Below, piece after piece: positions 48,099 through 55,646 of a stretch of 55,646 bases of DNA. The stretch comes from Betaproteobacteria bacterium. GTDB taxonomy: Bacteria > Pseudomonadota > Gammaproteobacteria > Burkholderiales > Burkholderiaceae_E. The translations under genes were made by a program, and so were the position numbers. The notes under the pieces are model-generated. The model searched no databases and was not told the DNA's origin. It saw only the letters and a list, made by a program, of their open reading frames with translations. The stretch's first letter is position 1, and each line of letters begins with the position of its first letter. The stretch is from positions 1-55,646 of the forward strand of contig VGHO01000003.1 of the NCBI GenBank assembly GCA_016868175.1, written 5' to 3'.

Positions 48099-49175
48099 AT
48101 GCGGTTCATTTTCAAGACGCGCTACGAGCAGGATCTCCAGTTTTTCAAGGATGTGCCCACGGCCTGCAGCTACGCGCTGCTGGGTGCGGCGCTGCTCGCT
48201 GCGCCCTGGGTGGTATCGGAGTACTACCAGACGCAGTTGGTCTTTGTGTTCATCTACGGCATCGTGGGCTTTGGACTGATGCTGCTCGCCGGCTTCACCG
48301 GGCAGATGTCGATGGGCCACGCGGCTTTCCTGGCGATCGGCGCGTATGCGGAAGCCTACTTTCAGGCGCGCGGCATGCCTTTTGTGGTCTCGGCGCCGCT
48401 TGCAATGCTGCTGAGCGCCGCGGCCGGTGTGGCGATCGGGCTGCCCGCATTGCGCCTGAGCGGCCTTTATCTGGCGATCGCCACGCTCGCTTTCGGCTTT
48501 ATCGTGGAGGAGGTCCTGGCGCGCTGGGAATCGGTGACGGGCGGTAACGGGGGGATGATGGTGGCACCGCTCAAGCTCTTCGGGGGCACGCTCAACAGTT
48601 CCTGGGGCTTTTACTACCTGTGCCTGGTGCTCGTGGTGCTCGTGGGCGTGGCCATGGTGAACCTTTTGCGCTCGCCCACCGGACGCGCCCTGATTGCCAT
48701 CCGCGACTCGGAAATCTCGGCGCAGAGCATGGGTGTGCACCTCGCCCGCTTCAAGACCCTGAGCTTTGCCTTTTCAGCCGCAATCACAGGACTTGCAGGT
48801 GCGCTCTACGCGCACCAGATCAAGTTTCTGAGTCCGGAGCAATTCACGGTGCTGGTGTCGATCGAATTCCTCATGATGGTGGTGATCGGCGGCCTCGGTT
48901 CGCTCCACGGCGCGATCTTCGGGGCAATGTTCATTATTTTGCTCCCCGAGGCGATTTCCACCGCAAAGGACTATCTGCCGGATGCAGTGGCCGACCAGAC
49001 CGGACTCAAGGCCACGCTCTTTGGCATCATCATGATCCTGTTCGTGGTGTTCGAGCCGCGCGGCCTCTACGGCACCTGGGTGAAAGTACACGCCTACTTT
49101 TCGCTCTTCCCGCTATACAAGCGTGGCATGTTCCGGAGGCAGCGCGCCTACACACGCTCGGAACGGGTGCACTGA
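48099..49175 (+). CDS. livM: branched-chain-amino-acid-type ABC permease, LivM family
   Basis: A 358-residue permease, partner of LivH. Conserved parts are GLMLLAGFTGQMSMGHAAFLAIGAYAEA (in part), RSPTGRALIAIRDSEISAQSMG and VVIGGLGSLHGAIFGAMFI. GAGG precedes the ATG. The stop overlaps the livG start by one base. Confidence 0.93.
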   Translation: MRFIFKTRYEQDLQFFKDVPTACSYALLGAALLAAPWVVSEYYQTQLVFVFIYGIVGFGLMLLAGFTGQMSMGHAAFLAIGAYAEAYFQARGMPFVVSAPLAMLLSAAAGVAIGLPALRLSGLYLAIATLAFGFIVEEVLARWESVTGGNGGMMVAPLKLFGGTLNSSWGFYYLCLVLVVLVGVAMVNLLRSPTGRALIAIRDSEISAQSMGVHLARFKTLSFAFSAAITGLAGALYAHQIKFLSPEQFTVLVSIEFLMMVVIGGLGSLHGAIFGAMFIILLPEAISTAKDYLPDAVADQTGLKATLFGIIMILFVVFEPRGLYGTWVKVHAYFSLFPLYKRGMFRRQRAYTRSERVH

Positions 49176-49945
49176 TGCGGTCGGGCGCAGCCTTTTTCGA
49201 GATCGACAGGCTGAGCAAGCGTTTCGGTGGGCTTGTCGCGCTCGACGAAGTGAGCTTTTCGGTGCGCGAAGGGGAGATCTACACAATCATCGGCCCGAAC
49301 GGTGCGGGAAAGACCACGATCTTCAATCTCATCAGTCTGATCTATCCGGCTTCGAGCGGCACGATCCGGTTTTGCGGCGAGGACCTGCTTGGGCGATCGC
49401 CCGAGCAGGTTGCGCGGCTCGGGATTGGAAGAACCTTCCAGAACATCGAGCTTTTCGCGCAGGCAAGCGTGCTGCAGAACCTGCTCATCGGCCGACATGT
49501 CCATGTGCCGAAGAACCCCCTTGCCGAAATGTTCTTCACGCCTGCGGTGCGTCGGCGCGAACTCGAGAGTCGGCGCGCCGTGGAGGAGGTGATCGACTTT
49601 CTCGCATTGCAGGCGTATCGCGACGCGGTGGTGGCGGGTCTGCCCTACGGCGTACGCAAGGTGGTGGAGCTGGCGCGCGCCCTTTGCACCCGGCCGCGCC
49701 TGTTGCTTCTTGATGAGCCGTCTTCGGGACTCAATGTGGAGGAGACCGAGGACATGGCCTACTGGATCCAGGACATTCGCGACGAGCTCGGCATCACGGT
49801 ACTGATGGTGGAGCACGACATGTCGCTTGTCTCCCGAGTCTCCGACCGGGTACTCGCCGTGAACTTCGGCAAGGTCATCGCCCATGGCACACCAGCCGAG
49901 GTGCAGTCGCACCCGGATGTGGTTGCCGCCTACCTTGGCCACTGA
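49175..49945 (+). CDS. livG: ABC transporter ATP-binding protein, LivG family
   Basis: A 256-residue ATPase. Walker A GPNGAGKT at 40-47, RTFQNIELF after the Q loop, Walker B LLLLDEPSSGLN and the switch His in MVEHDMSLV. The signature region reads LPYGVRKVVELARAL, somewhat divergent from LSGGQ but normal for LivG-type proteins. The ATG overlaps the livM stop by one base. Confidence 0.93.
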   Translation: MRSGAAFFEIDRLSKRFGGLVALDEVSFSVREGEIYTIIGPNGAGKTTIFNLISLIYPASSGTIRFCGEDLLGRSPEQVARLGIGRTFQNIELFAQASVLQNLLIGRHVHVPKNPLAEMFFTPAVRRRELESRRAVEEVIDFLALQAYRDAVVAGLPYGVRKVVELARALCTRPRLLLLDEPSSGLNVEETEDMAYWIQDIRDELGITVLMVEHDMSLVSRVSDRVLAVNFGKVIAHGTPAEVQSHPDVVAAYLGH

Positions 49946-49957
49946 AGCGGGTGTTGC

Positions 49958-50728
49958 ATGGCTGATGCGATCCTGCGGCTGAGCAATGTTGAGGCGAGCT
50001 ACGGTCCGGTGCAGGCGATCCGGGGGGTGTCGCTCGAGGTGCCCCAAGGCAGCATCGTGACCGTACTGGGCTCCAACGGTGCGGGGAAGACCACGATCCT
50101 GAAGACGATTTCGGGGATTCTCGATGCGCGCAAGGGAACGCTGCACTTCGCGGGCGCGCCGATCCAGGGACTCGAGCCCGATGCGATCGTGCGCCGCGGT
50201 CTGAGCCACGTGCCAGAGGGGCGCGAGGTGTTCCCGCTTCTCACCGTGCGCGAGAACCTGCTCATGGGCGCGTATACCCGAGGCGACGACGGGGTTGGTC
50301 GCGACTTCGACCGGATGTATGGATACTTTCCGATTCTTCGTGAGCGAAGCGGGCAGGAGGCAGGGCAGCTCTCGGGGGGGCAGCAGCAGATGCTTGCGAT
50401 TGCGCGCGCGCTGATGTCGCGGCCGAGGATGTTGCTGCTCGATGAACCCAGTCTCGGGCTTTCGCCAAAGCTTGTGAAGGAGATCTTCGCGATCATCGGC
50501 CGCATCAACCGTGAAGAGGGCACCACGATGCTTCTCGTCGAGCAAAATGCGCAGATCGCCCTCGAGACGGCGCACTTCGGCTATGTGCTCGAGGTTGGGA
50601 GAATCGTGCTCGAAGGACCCGCCGCAGAGTTGCTCCACAAGGACGACATCCGCGAGTTCTACCTTGGTGTGAAGGCCGACGCAGTCCGCGGCGAGCGCCG
50701 TTGGAAGAAGAAGAAACAATGGCGATAA
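49958..50728 (+). CDS. livF: ABC transporter ATP-binding protein, LivF family
   Basis: A 256-residue ATPase. Walker A GSNGAGKT at 38-45, LSHVPEGREVFPLLTVRENL, signature LSGGQQQMLAIARAL, and Walker B MLLLDEPSLGL. The tail is basic (RRWKKKKQWR). The last 10 bases overlap the acyl-CoA synthetase gene. Confidence 0.94.
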   Translation: MADAILRLSNVEASYGPVQAIRGVSLEVPQGSIVTVLGSNGAGKTTILKTISGILDARKGTLHFAGAPIQGLEPDAIVRRGLSHVPEGREVFPLLTVRENLLMGAYTRGDDGVGRDFDRMYGYFPILRERSGQEAGQLSGGQQQMLAIARALMSRPRMLLLDEPSLGLSPKLVKEIFAIIGRINREEGTTMLLVEQNAQIALETAHFGYVLEVGRIVLEGPAAELLHKDDIREFYLGVKADAVRGERRWKKKKQWR

Positions 50729-52605
50729 GCACAAGCTTTTCAGGTTCCGGGCAGGCTGCAGCAGCGCCCGGGTGGTCCGCGGTCCGCAGCGGGTTGCCCG
50801 GAAACACGGTGGGCGAAAAGTTCTGGAACGCTGTGCAGTCGCGCGGCGATCGGGTTGCCCTGCGCCAGAAGGAGTTCGGCGTCTGGGAGGAGATCAGCTG
50901 GCGGCGGTTCGGGCAATGCGCAAGGCAGATCGGCATGGGTCTGGTGAGCCTCGGACTCGAGCCGGGTGACTGCATGTCGATCCTTGCCAACACCCGCCGG
51001 GAGTGGGTTTACTGCGACTTCGGAGCACTCGCGGCTGGGCTGGTGGTCTCGGGGATCTACCCCACGGATGCCCCGGAGCAGGTGGAGTTTCTGTGCGCCG
51101 ACTCGCGTACCCGTGTGGTGATCGTGGAAGACGAGGAGCAACTCGACAAGGTGCTGCAGGTGCGCGGCGCGCTTGCCGACCTTCTGCGGATTGTTGTGAT
51201 CGACATGGAAGGTCTGCGGGATCTGCGCGATCCGCAGGTGATCTCGCTCGCGGAACTCATGTCGGCGGGCGAGGCGCTCGACCGGGGCTCGCCGGGACTT
51301 TTCGAGCAGCGATTGCGCAGCCGATCGGTCGGCGACGTTGCGATCCTTGTGTACACCTCGGGAACGACCGGAAAGCCTAAGGGCGCAATGATCACCCATC
51401 GCAACCTGCGCGCAGTGATGGAGAATTTTCCGCGCCAGCTTCCCCAGGGCGAAGACGACGACAAGATGTCGTTCCTGCCGCTGTGTCATATCGCCGAGCG
51501 GATGTTTGGCCTGATGCTCTCGCTCGAGCGCGGTTCGCGGCTCAACTTCGTTGAAAACCCGGATACCGTGCCGGAAAACGTGCGCGAGATCGCCCCCACG
51601 ATCATGCTCGGGGTTCCCCGGGTCTGGGAGAAGTTCTACTCGGCGATCAATCTGCGGATCAAGGAGTCCACCGCCTTTCAGCGCTGGGCCTACCGTGTGG
51701 CGCTGGCCGTGGGCGAGCGCTGCTCCCACTACGCGATGCGTGAAGAGTCTGCGCCGCCCGGTCTGAGGCTGTTGAACCACCTGGGGCGCTGGCTCGTGCT
51801 CAACAACGTGCGCAGGGCGCTCGGACTCGACCGGGTGCGCTGGGCCGCCACGGGTGCCGCGCCGATTTCGCCCGATCTGATCCGCTGGTACTGGGCGCTG
51901 GGCGTCCCGCTTTTCGAGGTGTGGGGGATGACCGAGACCACCGGCGGCGGCACCATCAACCTTCCGGGCGCGTTGAGGATCGGTACGATCGGCAAAGCGC
52001 AGGCCGGCATCAACGAAGTTCGCATCTCTTCGCAGGGTGAGATCCTCACCCGCGGGCCCAATGTCTTTCTCGGCTACCTCAACCAGCCCGACAAGACCTC
52101 CGAGGTCATCGACGCCGAGGGCTGGCTGCACACTGGCGATGTGGGCGAGATCGACGCCCAGGGTTTTGTGCGTATCACCGACCGGATGAAGGACATCATC
52201 ATCACAGCGGGTGGCAAGAACGTCACGCCCAGCGAGATCGAGAACGAACTGAAGTTCTCCCCCTTTATCACCGATGCCGTCGTGGTGGGTGACCGCAAGC
52301 CCTACCTCACGCTGCTGGTGATGATCGACCACGAAAACGTGGAGCATCATGCGCAGGAGCGCAACATTCCTTTCTCCAGCTTTGCAAGCCTGTGCCGCGC
52401 GCCCGAAGTGCAGGCGCTGATCCAGGCCGAGGTGGATCGCGTGAACGCCAGGTTCGCGCGCGTGGAGCAGATCAAGAAATTCCGACTGATCGAGCAAAAG
52501 CTCACGGCCGAAGACGAGGAACTCACCCCAACGATGAAACTCAAGCGCAAGCTGATCAACGAGAAGTACCGCGACCTGATCGCCCAGATGTATGCACCCG
52601 GCTAA
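50719..52605 (+). CDS. long-chain acyl-CoA synthetase (AMP-forming)
   Basis: A 628-residue adenylate-forming enzyme that activates carboxylic acids to CoA thioesters. P-loop YTSGTTGKPKG at about 212-222, FLPLCHIAERM, the A5 motif GMTETTGGG, A7 LHTGDVGEID, A8 DRMKDIIITAGGKNV, and a C-terminal Lys in TMKLKRKLI. The length fits FadD15-like long-chain ligases. ATG 50719 is inside the end of livF, so ligase and transporter are translated together. Confidence 0.92.
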   Translation: MAISTSFSGSGQAAAAPGWSAVRSGLPGNTVGEKFWNAVQSRGDRVALRQKEFGVWEEISWRRFGQCARQIGMGLVSLGLEPGDCMSILANTRREWVYCDFGALAAGLVVSGIYPTDAPEQVEFLCADSRTRVVIVEDEEQLDKVLQVRGALADLLRIVVIDMEGLRDLRDPQVISLAELMSAGEALDRGSPGLFEQRLRSRSVGDVAILVYTSGTTGKPKGAMITHRNLRAVMENFPRQLPQGEDDDKMSFLPLCHIAERMFGLMLSLERGSRLNFVENPDTVPENVREIAPTIMLGVPRVWEKFYSAINLRIKESTAFQRWAYRVALAVGERCSHYAMREESAPPGLRLLNHLGRWLVLNNVRRALGLDRVRWAATGAAPISPDLIRWYWALGVPLFEVWGMTETTGGGTINLPGALRIGTIGKAQAGINEVRISSQGEILTRGPNVFLGYLNQPDKTSEVIDAEGWLHTGDVGEIDAQGFVRITDRMKDIIITAGGKNVTPSEIENELKFSPFITDAVVVGDRKPYLTLLVMIDHENVEHHAQERNIPFSSFASLCRAPEVQALIQAEVDRVNARFARVEQIKKFRLIEQKLTAEDEELTPTMKLKRKLINEKYRDLIAQMYAPG

Positions 52606-52661
52606 AATCCGGGCCGCGGGTAACTGTTTCACGACCGACGCAACTCCAAGGAGACCTCACG

Positions 52662-53909
52662 ATGGCTCAACAACATGATCCAACCCACCAGGCAATGGTT
52701 CAACTGCTCGCGCAGGCGGCAGACCGGCGCGCATTTCTCGCGCTGAGCGCGGGAGCCGCCTCGCTCGGCGCTCTCGCTTCCACAGCGTCCTTTGCGCAAA
52801 CCACCCAGGGCGTCTCGAAAACCGAGATTGTTCTGGGCCACATCGGCGATCTTTCAGGGCCGCTGGTGTCGCTCTCCAAGCCCTCGATCAACGGTATGCG
52901 CATGCGCGTGAAGGAGCTCAACGATCAGGGCGGCATCAACAACCGCAAGGTCAAGCTCAACGTGGAGGATTCGGGCTACGACCCGAAAAAGGGCGTGCTT
53001 GCAGCGCAAAAGCTGCTCACGCAGGACAAGTCCTTCGCCATGATCGGCACGCTCGGCACGGTGATCTCGCTGCCCACCATTCAGTTGTGCCTCGAGCGCG
53101 GTGTGCCGCACCTCTTCCCGATCACTGCGCACCACGGCAACTATGAACCCTTCCACAAACTCAAGTTCGCTTCGTTTGCGCCCTATCCGGAGACCACTGC
53201 GGCAGGCCTTCGCGAACTCCTCAAGCAGCGCCCCTTCAAGCGGATCGGCATCCTGTATCAGGACGACGAGTTCGGCATGGAGATTCTGCGGGGTACCGAG
53301 ATGGCGCTCAAGGACCTGCCCGGCGTGCAACTGGTTGAAAAGACCTCGTACAAGCGTGGTGCCACCGATTTCTCATCGCAGGTGCAGCGGCTTCTTGCGG
53401 CCAAGGTGGAGTTCATCGTGCTCGGCACGATCATCCGGGAAACGATTGCCACGATCGGCACTGCGCGCAAGATGGGCTACGGCGGTGAGTTTTTCGGCTC
53501 CTCGGCGGCCTACATGCCGGCAGTCGCCAAGGCAGGCGGAAAGATCGTCGAGGGTTTTTTCGCAATGGCCGAGGCACCCACCCCCTACCGCGATGATCCG
53601 AAGAACAACAAGCTCCTCAACGACTGGATGGACCGCTACAAGGAAGAGTTCAAGGAGGACGGCGACCTGTGGTCGGTGGTGGGTTGGGTGCTCATCGACA
53701 TGTTTGCAAAGGCTGCCGAAAAGGCGGGCACCGGCCTCACTGCCGACGCGTTGGTGAAGGCGCTCGAGTCGAATCCCTACCCGCGTACTTTCCTGGGCAC
53801 TCCCGAATACTCCTGGGGGCCCAACAAGCGCCTTGGCAACAACCAGATGCGTATTGCGCAGATCCAGGGCGGCCGCTGGGTGACCGTGAGCGACTTTCTC
53901 CGGGGCTGA
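52662..53909 (+). CDS. periplasmic substrate-binding protein of the liv-type transporter
   Basis: A 415-residue type I periplasmic binding protein. After a 20-residue polar n-region come Arg22-Arg23 in DRRAFLALSAG, a hydrophobic stretch and ALASTASFAQ with a likely cut after residue 45; this looks like a Tat signal. The mature part has IVLGHIGDLSGPL, VKLNVEDSGYDPKKG and GILYQDDEFGMEILRG. AAGGAG precedes the ATG. Last gene of the operon. The ligand is unknown. Confidence 0.92.
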   Translation: MAQQHDPTHQAMVQLLAQAADRRAFLALSAGAASLGALASTASFAQTTQGVSKTEIVLGHIGDLSGPLVSLSKPSINGMRMRVKELNDQGGINNRKVKLNVEDSGYDPKKGVLAAQKLLTQDKSFAMIGTLGTVISLPTIQLCLERGVPHLFPITAHHGNYEPFHKLKFASFAPYPETTAAGLRELLKQRPFKRIGILYQDDEFGMEILRGTEMALKDLPGVQLVEKTSYKRGATDFSSQVQRLLAAKVEFIVLGTIIRETIATIGTARKMGYGGEFFGSSAAYMPAVAKAGGKIVEGFFAMAEAPTPYRDDPKNNKLLNDWMDRYKEEFKEDGDLWSVVGWVLIDMFAKAAEKAGTGLTADALVKALESNPYPRTFLGTPEYSWGPNKRLGNNQMRIAQIQGGRWVTVSDFLRG

Positions 53910-53982
53910 TCAGCAGGGCCTGACCAAGCGGGCCTGATCAAGCGGATCCGGTCGTCCGGGGACCGCAGGCGCGCTGCATCGC

Positions 53983-54453
53983 TCAACTCACGATGTAGCT
54001 CGCCGCCCCGGTGGCGATGAGCAAACCCCCGTCGTTGTGCAGTTCCATCTGGGTTGAGGCGATCCGCCCTCCAATGCGCGTCACCCGTGCGCTCGAGGAG
54101 AATCTCTGCCCCAGCCCCTGGCGCAGGTAGTCCACCCTCAGATCGATCGTGCCCACCCGCGTGAAGCGGGCAAGCGTCTGATCGGCGCTGTCGTGCGGAT
54201 GACGATCGGCAATACCCATCATCACCGCGCAGCCCGCGGTGGCGTCGAGCGCCGCAGAGATCACGCCTCCGTGCAGGCGTCCATGCTGAAAGTGCCCCAC
54301 CAGTTGCGGCTGCATTGCAAAACCGATCACTGCGGTTCCGGCGCCCAACTGCTCGACGCACAATCCAAGCACGTCGTTGAAGCGGATCTCCTTCTCGAAC
54401 ATCGCGCGGAGCGCGCGTTCGAACTTTTCCTGCTCGATCGCATTGCGGCGCAT
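53983..54453 (-). CDS. PaaI-like hotdog thioesterase
   Basis: A 156-residue hotdog protein with the HGG-type active-site segment HFQHGRLHGGVISAALDATAG and a closing strand GRIASTQMELHNDGGLLIATG. Such enzymes remove CoA from stalled acyl-CoA intermediates. It is convergent with the binding protein gene and 39 bases downstream of the hydratase on its own strand. Confidence 0.87.
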   Translation of the reverse strand: MRRNAIEQEKFERALRAMFEKEIRFNDVLGLCVEQLGAGTAVIGFAMQPQLVGHFQHGRLHGGVISAALDATAGCAVMMGIADRHPHDSADQTLARFTRVGTIDLRVDYLRQGLGQRFSSSARVTRIGGRIASTQMELHNDGGLLIATGAASYIVS

Positions 54454-54492
54454 GGTGGCTCGGTCCTCCCGGGGTTCCGTGGGCTAGGTGGG

Positions 54493-55299
54493 CTAACAGC
54501 CCCTGAACACGGGTGCACGCTTTTCGAGAAACGCGCGGATACCCTCGCGGCAATCCTCGGTTGCCGCAGCCTGCGACTGCAATTGGGCCTCGCGCTCGAG
54601 TTGTTCGCTCAGCCCTGTCTGAAGACTCAGGTGCAGGGCTTGCTTGGCAAGCGCATAGGCCGCAGTGGGCATGCTGGCCAGCGCGTGCGCGGTACGCACA
54701 CAGAAGGGCTCGAGCTCTGCATCGGGTACCACCTTGTAGACCAGACCGATGCGTTCGGCTTCTTCTGCGCTGATCCGTTCGGCGAGCATCACGAGCGCGC
54801 GCGCCTTCGCCTCGCCCACCAGACGCGGCAGGAACCAGGTACTGCCCGCGTCGGGAATCAGGCCGATGCGCGCAAAGGCCTGCAGAAACGATGCAGACTC
54901 GCCACAGACAATGATGTCTCCAGCCAGCGCAAGACTCATTCCGGCGCCGGCCGCAACGCCATTGACCGCAGTCACGATCGGCTTGGGCAGGCTGCGCATT
55001 GCTTCGATCACCGGGTTGAAGATCCGGCGCAGTTTGTCGCCAACCGCTGCGGATGCTGCGTCCGCCGTGCCCGGGCTTGCAAAGCCGCTTTCGGCCAGGT
55101 CAGCCCCGGCACAAAAGCCCCGTCCTTCGCCGCTTAGCAGTACAGCGCGCACCGAGGCGTCGTCGCCGGCGAGGGTGAGCGCGGCATGCAGTTCGAGCAT
55201 CAGTGTGTTGGTCATCGCGTTGAGCACCGAAGGCCGATTGAGGCGAATCCGCAACACTGCAGCGTTGCGTTCGATCAGGATCGCTTTCTCCTGGGTCAT
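54493..55299 (-). CDS. enoyl-CoA hydratase/isomerase, PaaG-like
   Basis: A 268-residue crotonase. The oxyanion hole is formed by GFCAGADL and AVNGVAAGAGMSLALAGD; the catalytic residue is an Asp in IGLIPDAGSTWFLPRLVG, as in PaaG-type isomerases, where hydratases have Glu. The start MTQEKAILIERN at 55299 fits the family; the upstream frame crosses a repeat. Could act on ring-epoxide or dienoyl-CoA substrates; not determined. Confidence 0.9.
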   Translation of the reverse strand: MTQEKAILIERNAAVLRIRLNRPSVLNAMTNTLMLELHAALTLAGDDASVRAVLLSGEGRGFCAGADLAESGFASPGTADAASAAVGDKLRRIFNPVIEAMRSLPKPIVTAVNGVAAGAGMSLALAGDIIVCGESASFLQAFARIGLIPDAGSTWFLPRLVGEAKARALVMLAERISAEEAERIGLVYKVVPDAELEPFCVRTAHALASMPTAAYALAKQALHLSLQTGLSEQLEREAQLQSQAAATEDCREGIRAFLEKRAPVFRGC

Positions 55300-55356
55300 T
55301 GCTCCTCCCTTGAGCTGGGGTTGTGAAGGTGGAGATCGCTTGGCAGCCACAGCGAA

Positions 55357-55465
55357 CCGCTGCGCCAGACGGCAGCACGCGGCGCCAGACGGCAGCACGC
55401 CGCTGCGTCAGGCGGTAGCACGCCGCTGCGCCAGACGGCAGCACGCCGCTGCGTCAGACTGCAAG
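55357..55465 (+). repeat. about 23-bp tandem repeat, five imperfect copies
   Basis: Copies of CGCTGCGCCAGACGGCAGCA and variants with GTCAGGCGGTAG lie in the 223-base gap upstream of the PaaG-like gene. The gap holds no gene; the array probably lies in the 5' region of that gene. Confidence 0.8.
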
Positions 55466-55522
55466 GCCACCGCGGCAAACCGCTGGATCACGCCGCAAGG
55501 CACCCATCCGGCAACGCCGCAT

Positions 55523-55646
55523 TCAGGGTTCGAGCCCGAGTTGCCGCGCGGCGAGTTCGTACATCACTTCCTCGGCGCCGCCGCCAATCATCATCACTTT
55601 CACTTCGCGGTAGATTCGTTCACTTGCGCTTGCCCGCAGGTAGCCC
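55523..55646 (-). CDS. acyl-CoA dehydrogenase C-terminus (5' part outside window)
   Basis: The last 40 codons read GYLRASASERIYREVKVMMIGGGAEEVMYELAARQLGLEP (split: ERIYREVKVMMIGGGAEEV then the closing helix). The motif YREVKVM.IGGGAEEV is the C-terminal end of acyl-CoA dehydrogenases in which the EGT/GGT loop is IGGGAEE. The rest of the gene is outside the window. Same direction as the PaaG-like gene and likely the same operon. Confidence 0.8.
   Translation of the reverse strand, partial: GYLRASASERIYREVKVMMIGGGAEEVMYELAARQLGLEP

Noticed and set aside
49689-49730. Divergent ABC signature in LivG as a defect
   Set aside because: LivG-type ATPases often deviate here, and Walker A, Walker B and switch His are intact.
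55357-55465. CRISPR-like spaced repeats
   Set aside because: The copies are directly adjacent with no unique spacers and there are no cas genes.

Overview
The window is a high-GC stretch of ordinary bacterial chromosome, most likely from a betaproteobacterium of the order Burkholderiales. This rests on a DUF3460 gene in front of scpA, Aat and Bpt coupled by overlapping codons, scpB-rluB placed before rimP-nusA-infB, and E. coli-type MurB and membrane-associated (class 2) PyrD. I see no phage, transposase, integrase, CRISPR array or plasmid functions. Almost all sequence is accounted for by about 45 protein genes and one initiator tRNA gene.

Layout. Bases 1-9420 hold a thioesterase fragment, a nitroreductase, a PBP7-type endopeptidase, an IclR regulator, lutA-lutB, and a minus-strand group pyrD, bpt, aat and Nudix hydrolase. 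Bases 9565-21657 run in one direction: tRNA-fMet, scpB, rluB, rimP, nusA, infB, rbfA, truB, typA, that is, chromosome condensation, ribosome assembly and translation initiation. Bases 21712-25304 carry a divergent pair of acyl-CoA dehydrogenase paralogues and yaaA. Bases 25600-31686 (minus) carry murB, scpA, DUF3460, a SulP transporter and metG. Bases 31763-40108 (plus) carry apbC, dcd, an EamA permease, leuA with a structured leader, rpsO with a possible pseudoknot leader, pnp and a quinone-reductase-like gene.

Bases 40238-55646 form a fatty-acid or other acyl-CoA degradation region. A minus-strand operon (thiolase, FadB-like bifunctional enzyme, Nudix/metallo-beta-lactamase fusion) diverges from a plus-strand operon (acyl-CoA dehydrogenase, livHMGF-type ABC transporter, acyl-CoA synthetase, periplasmic binding protein). 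A thioesterase, a PaaG-like hydratase/isomerase and the end of another acyl-CoA dehydrogenase follow. The simple reading is uptake of a carboxylic acid, CoA activation at the membrane, then beta-oxidation.

The most unusual property is not a gene but a pattern. Short tandem duplications, usually with units that are multiples of 3 bp, sit in disordered loops and tails of housekeeping proteins (thioesterase, PBP7 signal peptide, RimP, IF2, MetRS, PNPase) and in several intergenic gaps. The extreme case is a 60-residue run of thirty X-His dipeptides inside the FadB-like enzyme. A 7-bp G-rich repeat with perfect G-quadruplex spacing lies between the two divergent acyl-CoA operons. Starts of genes were moved inward where a ribosome binding site or family alignment demanded it; these choices are stated per entry.
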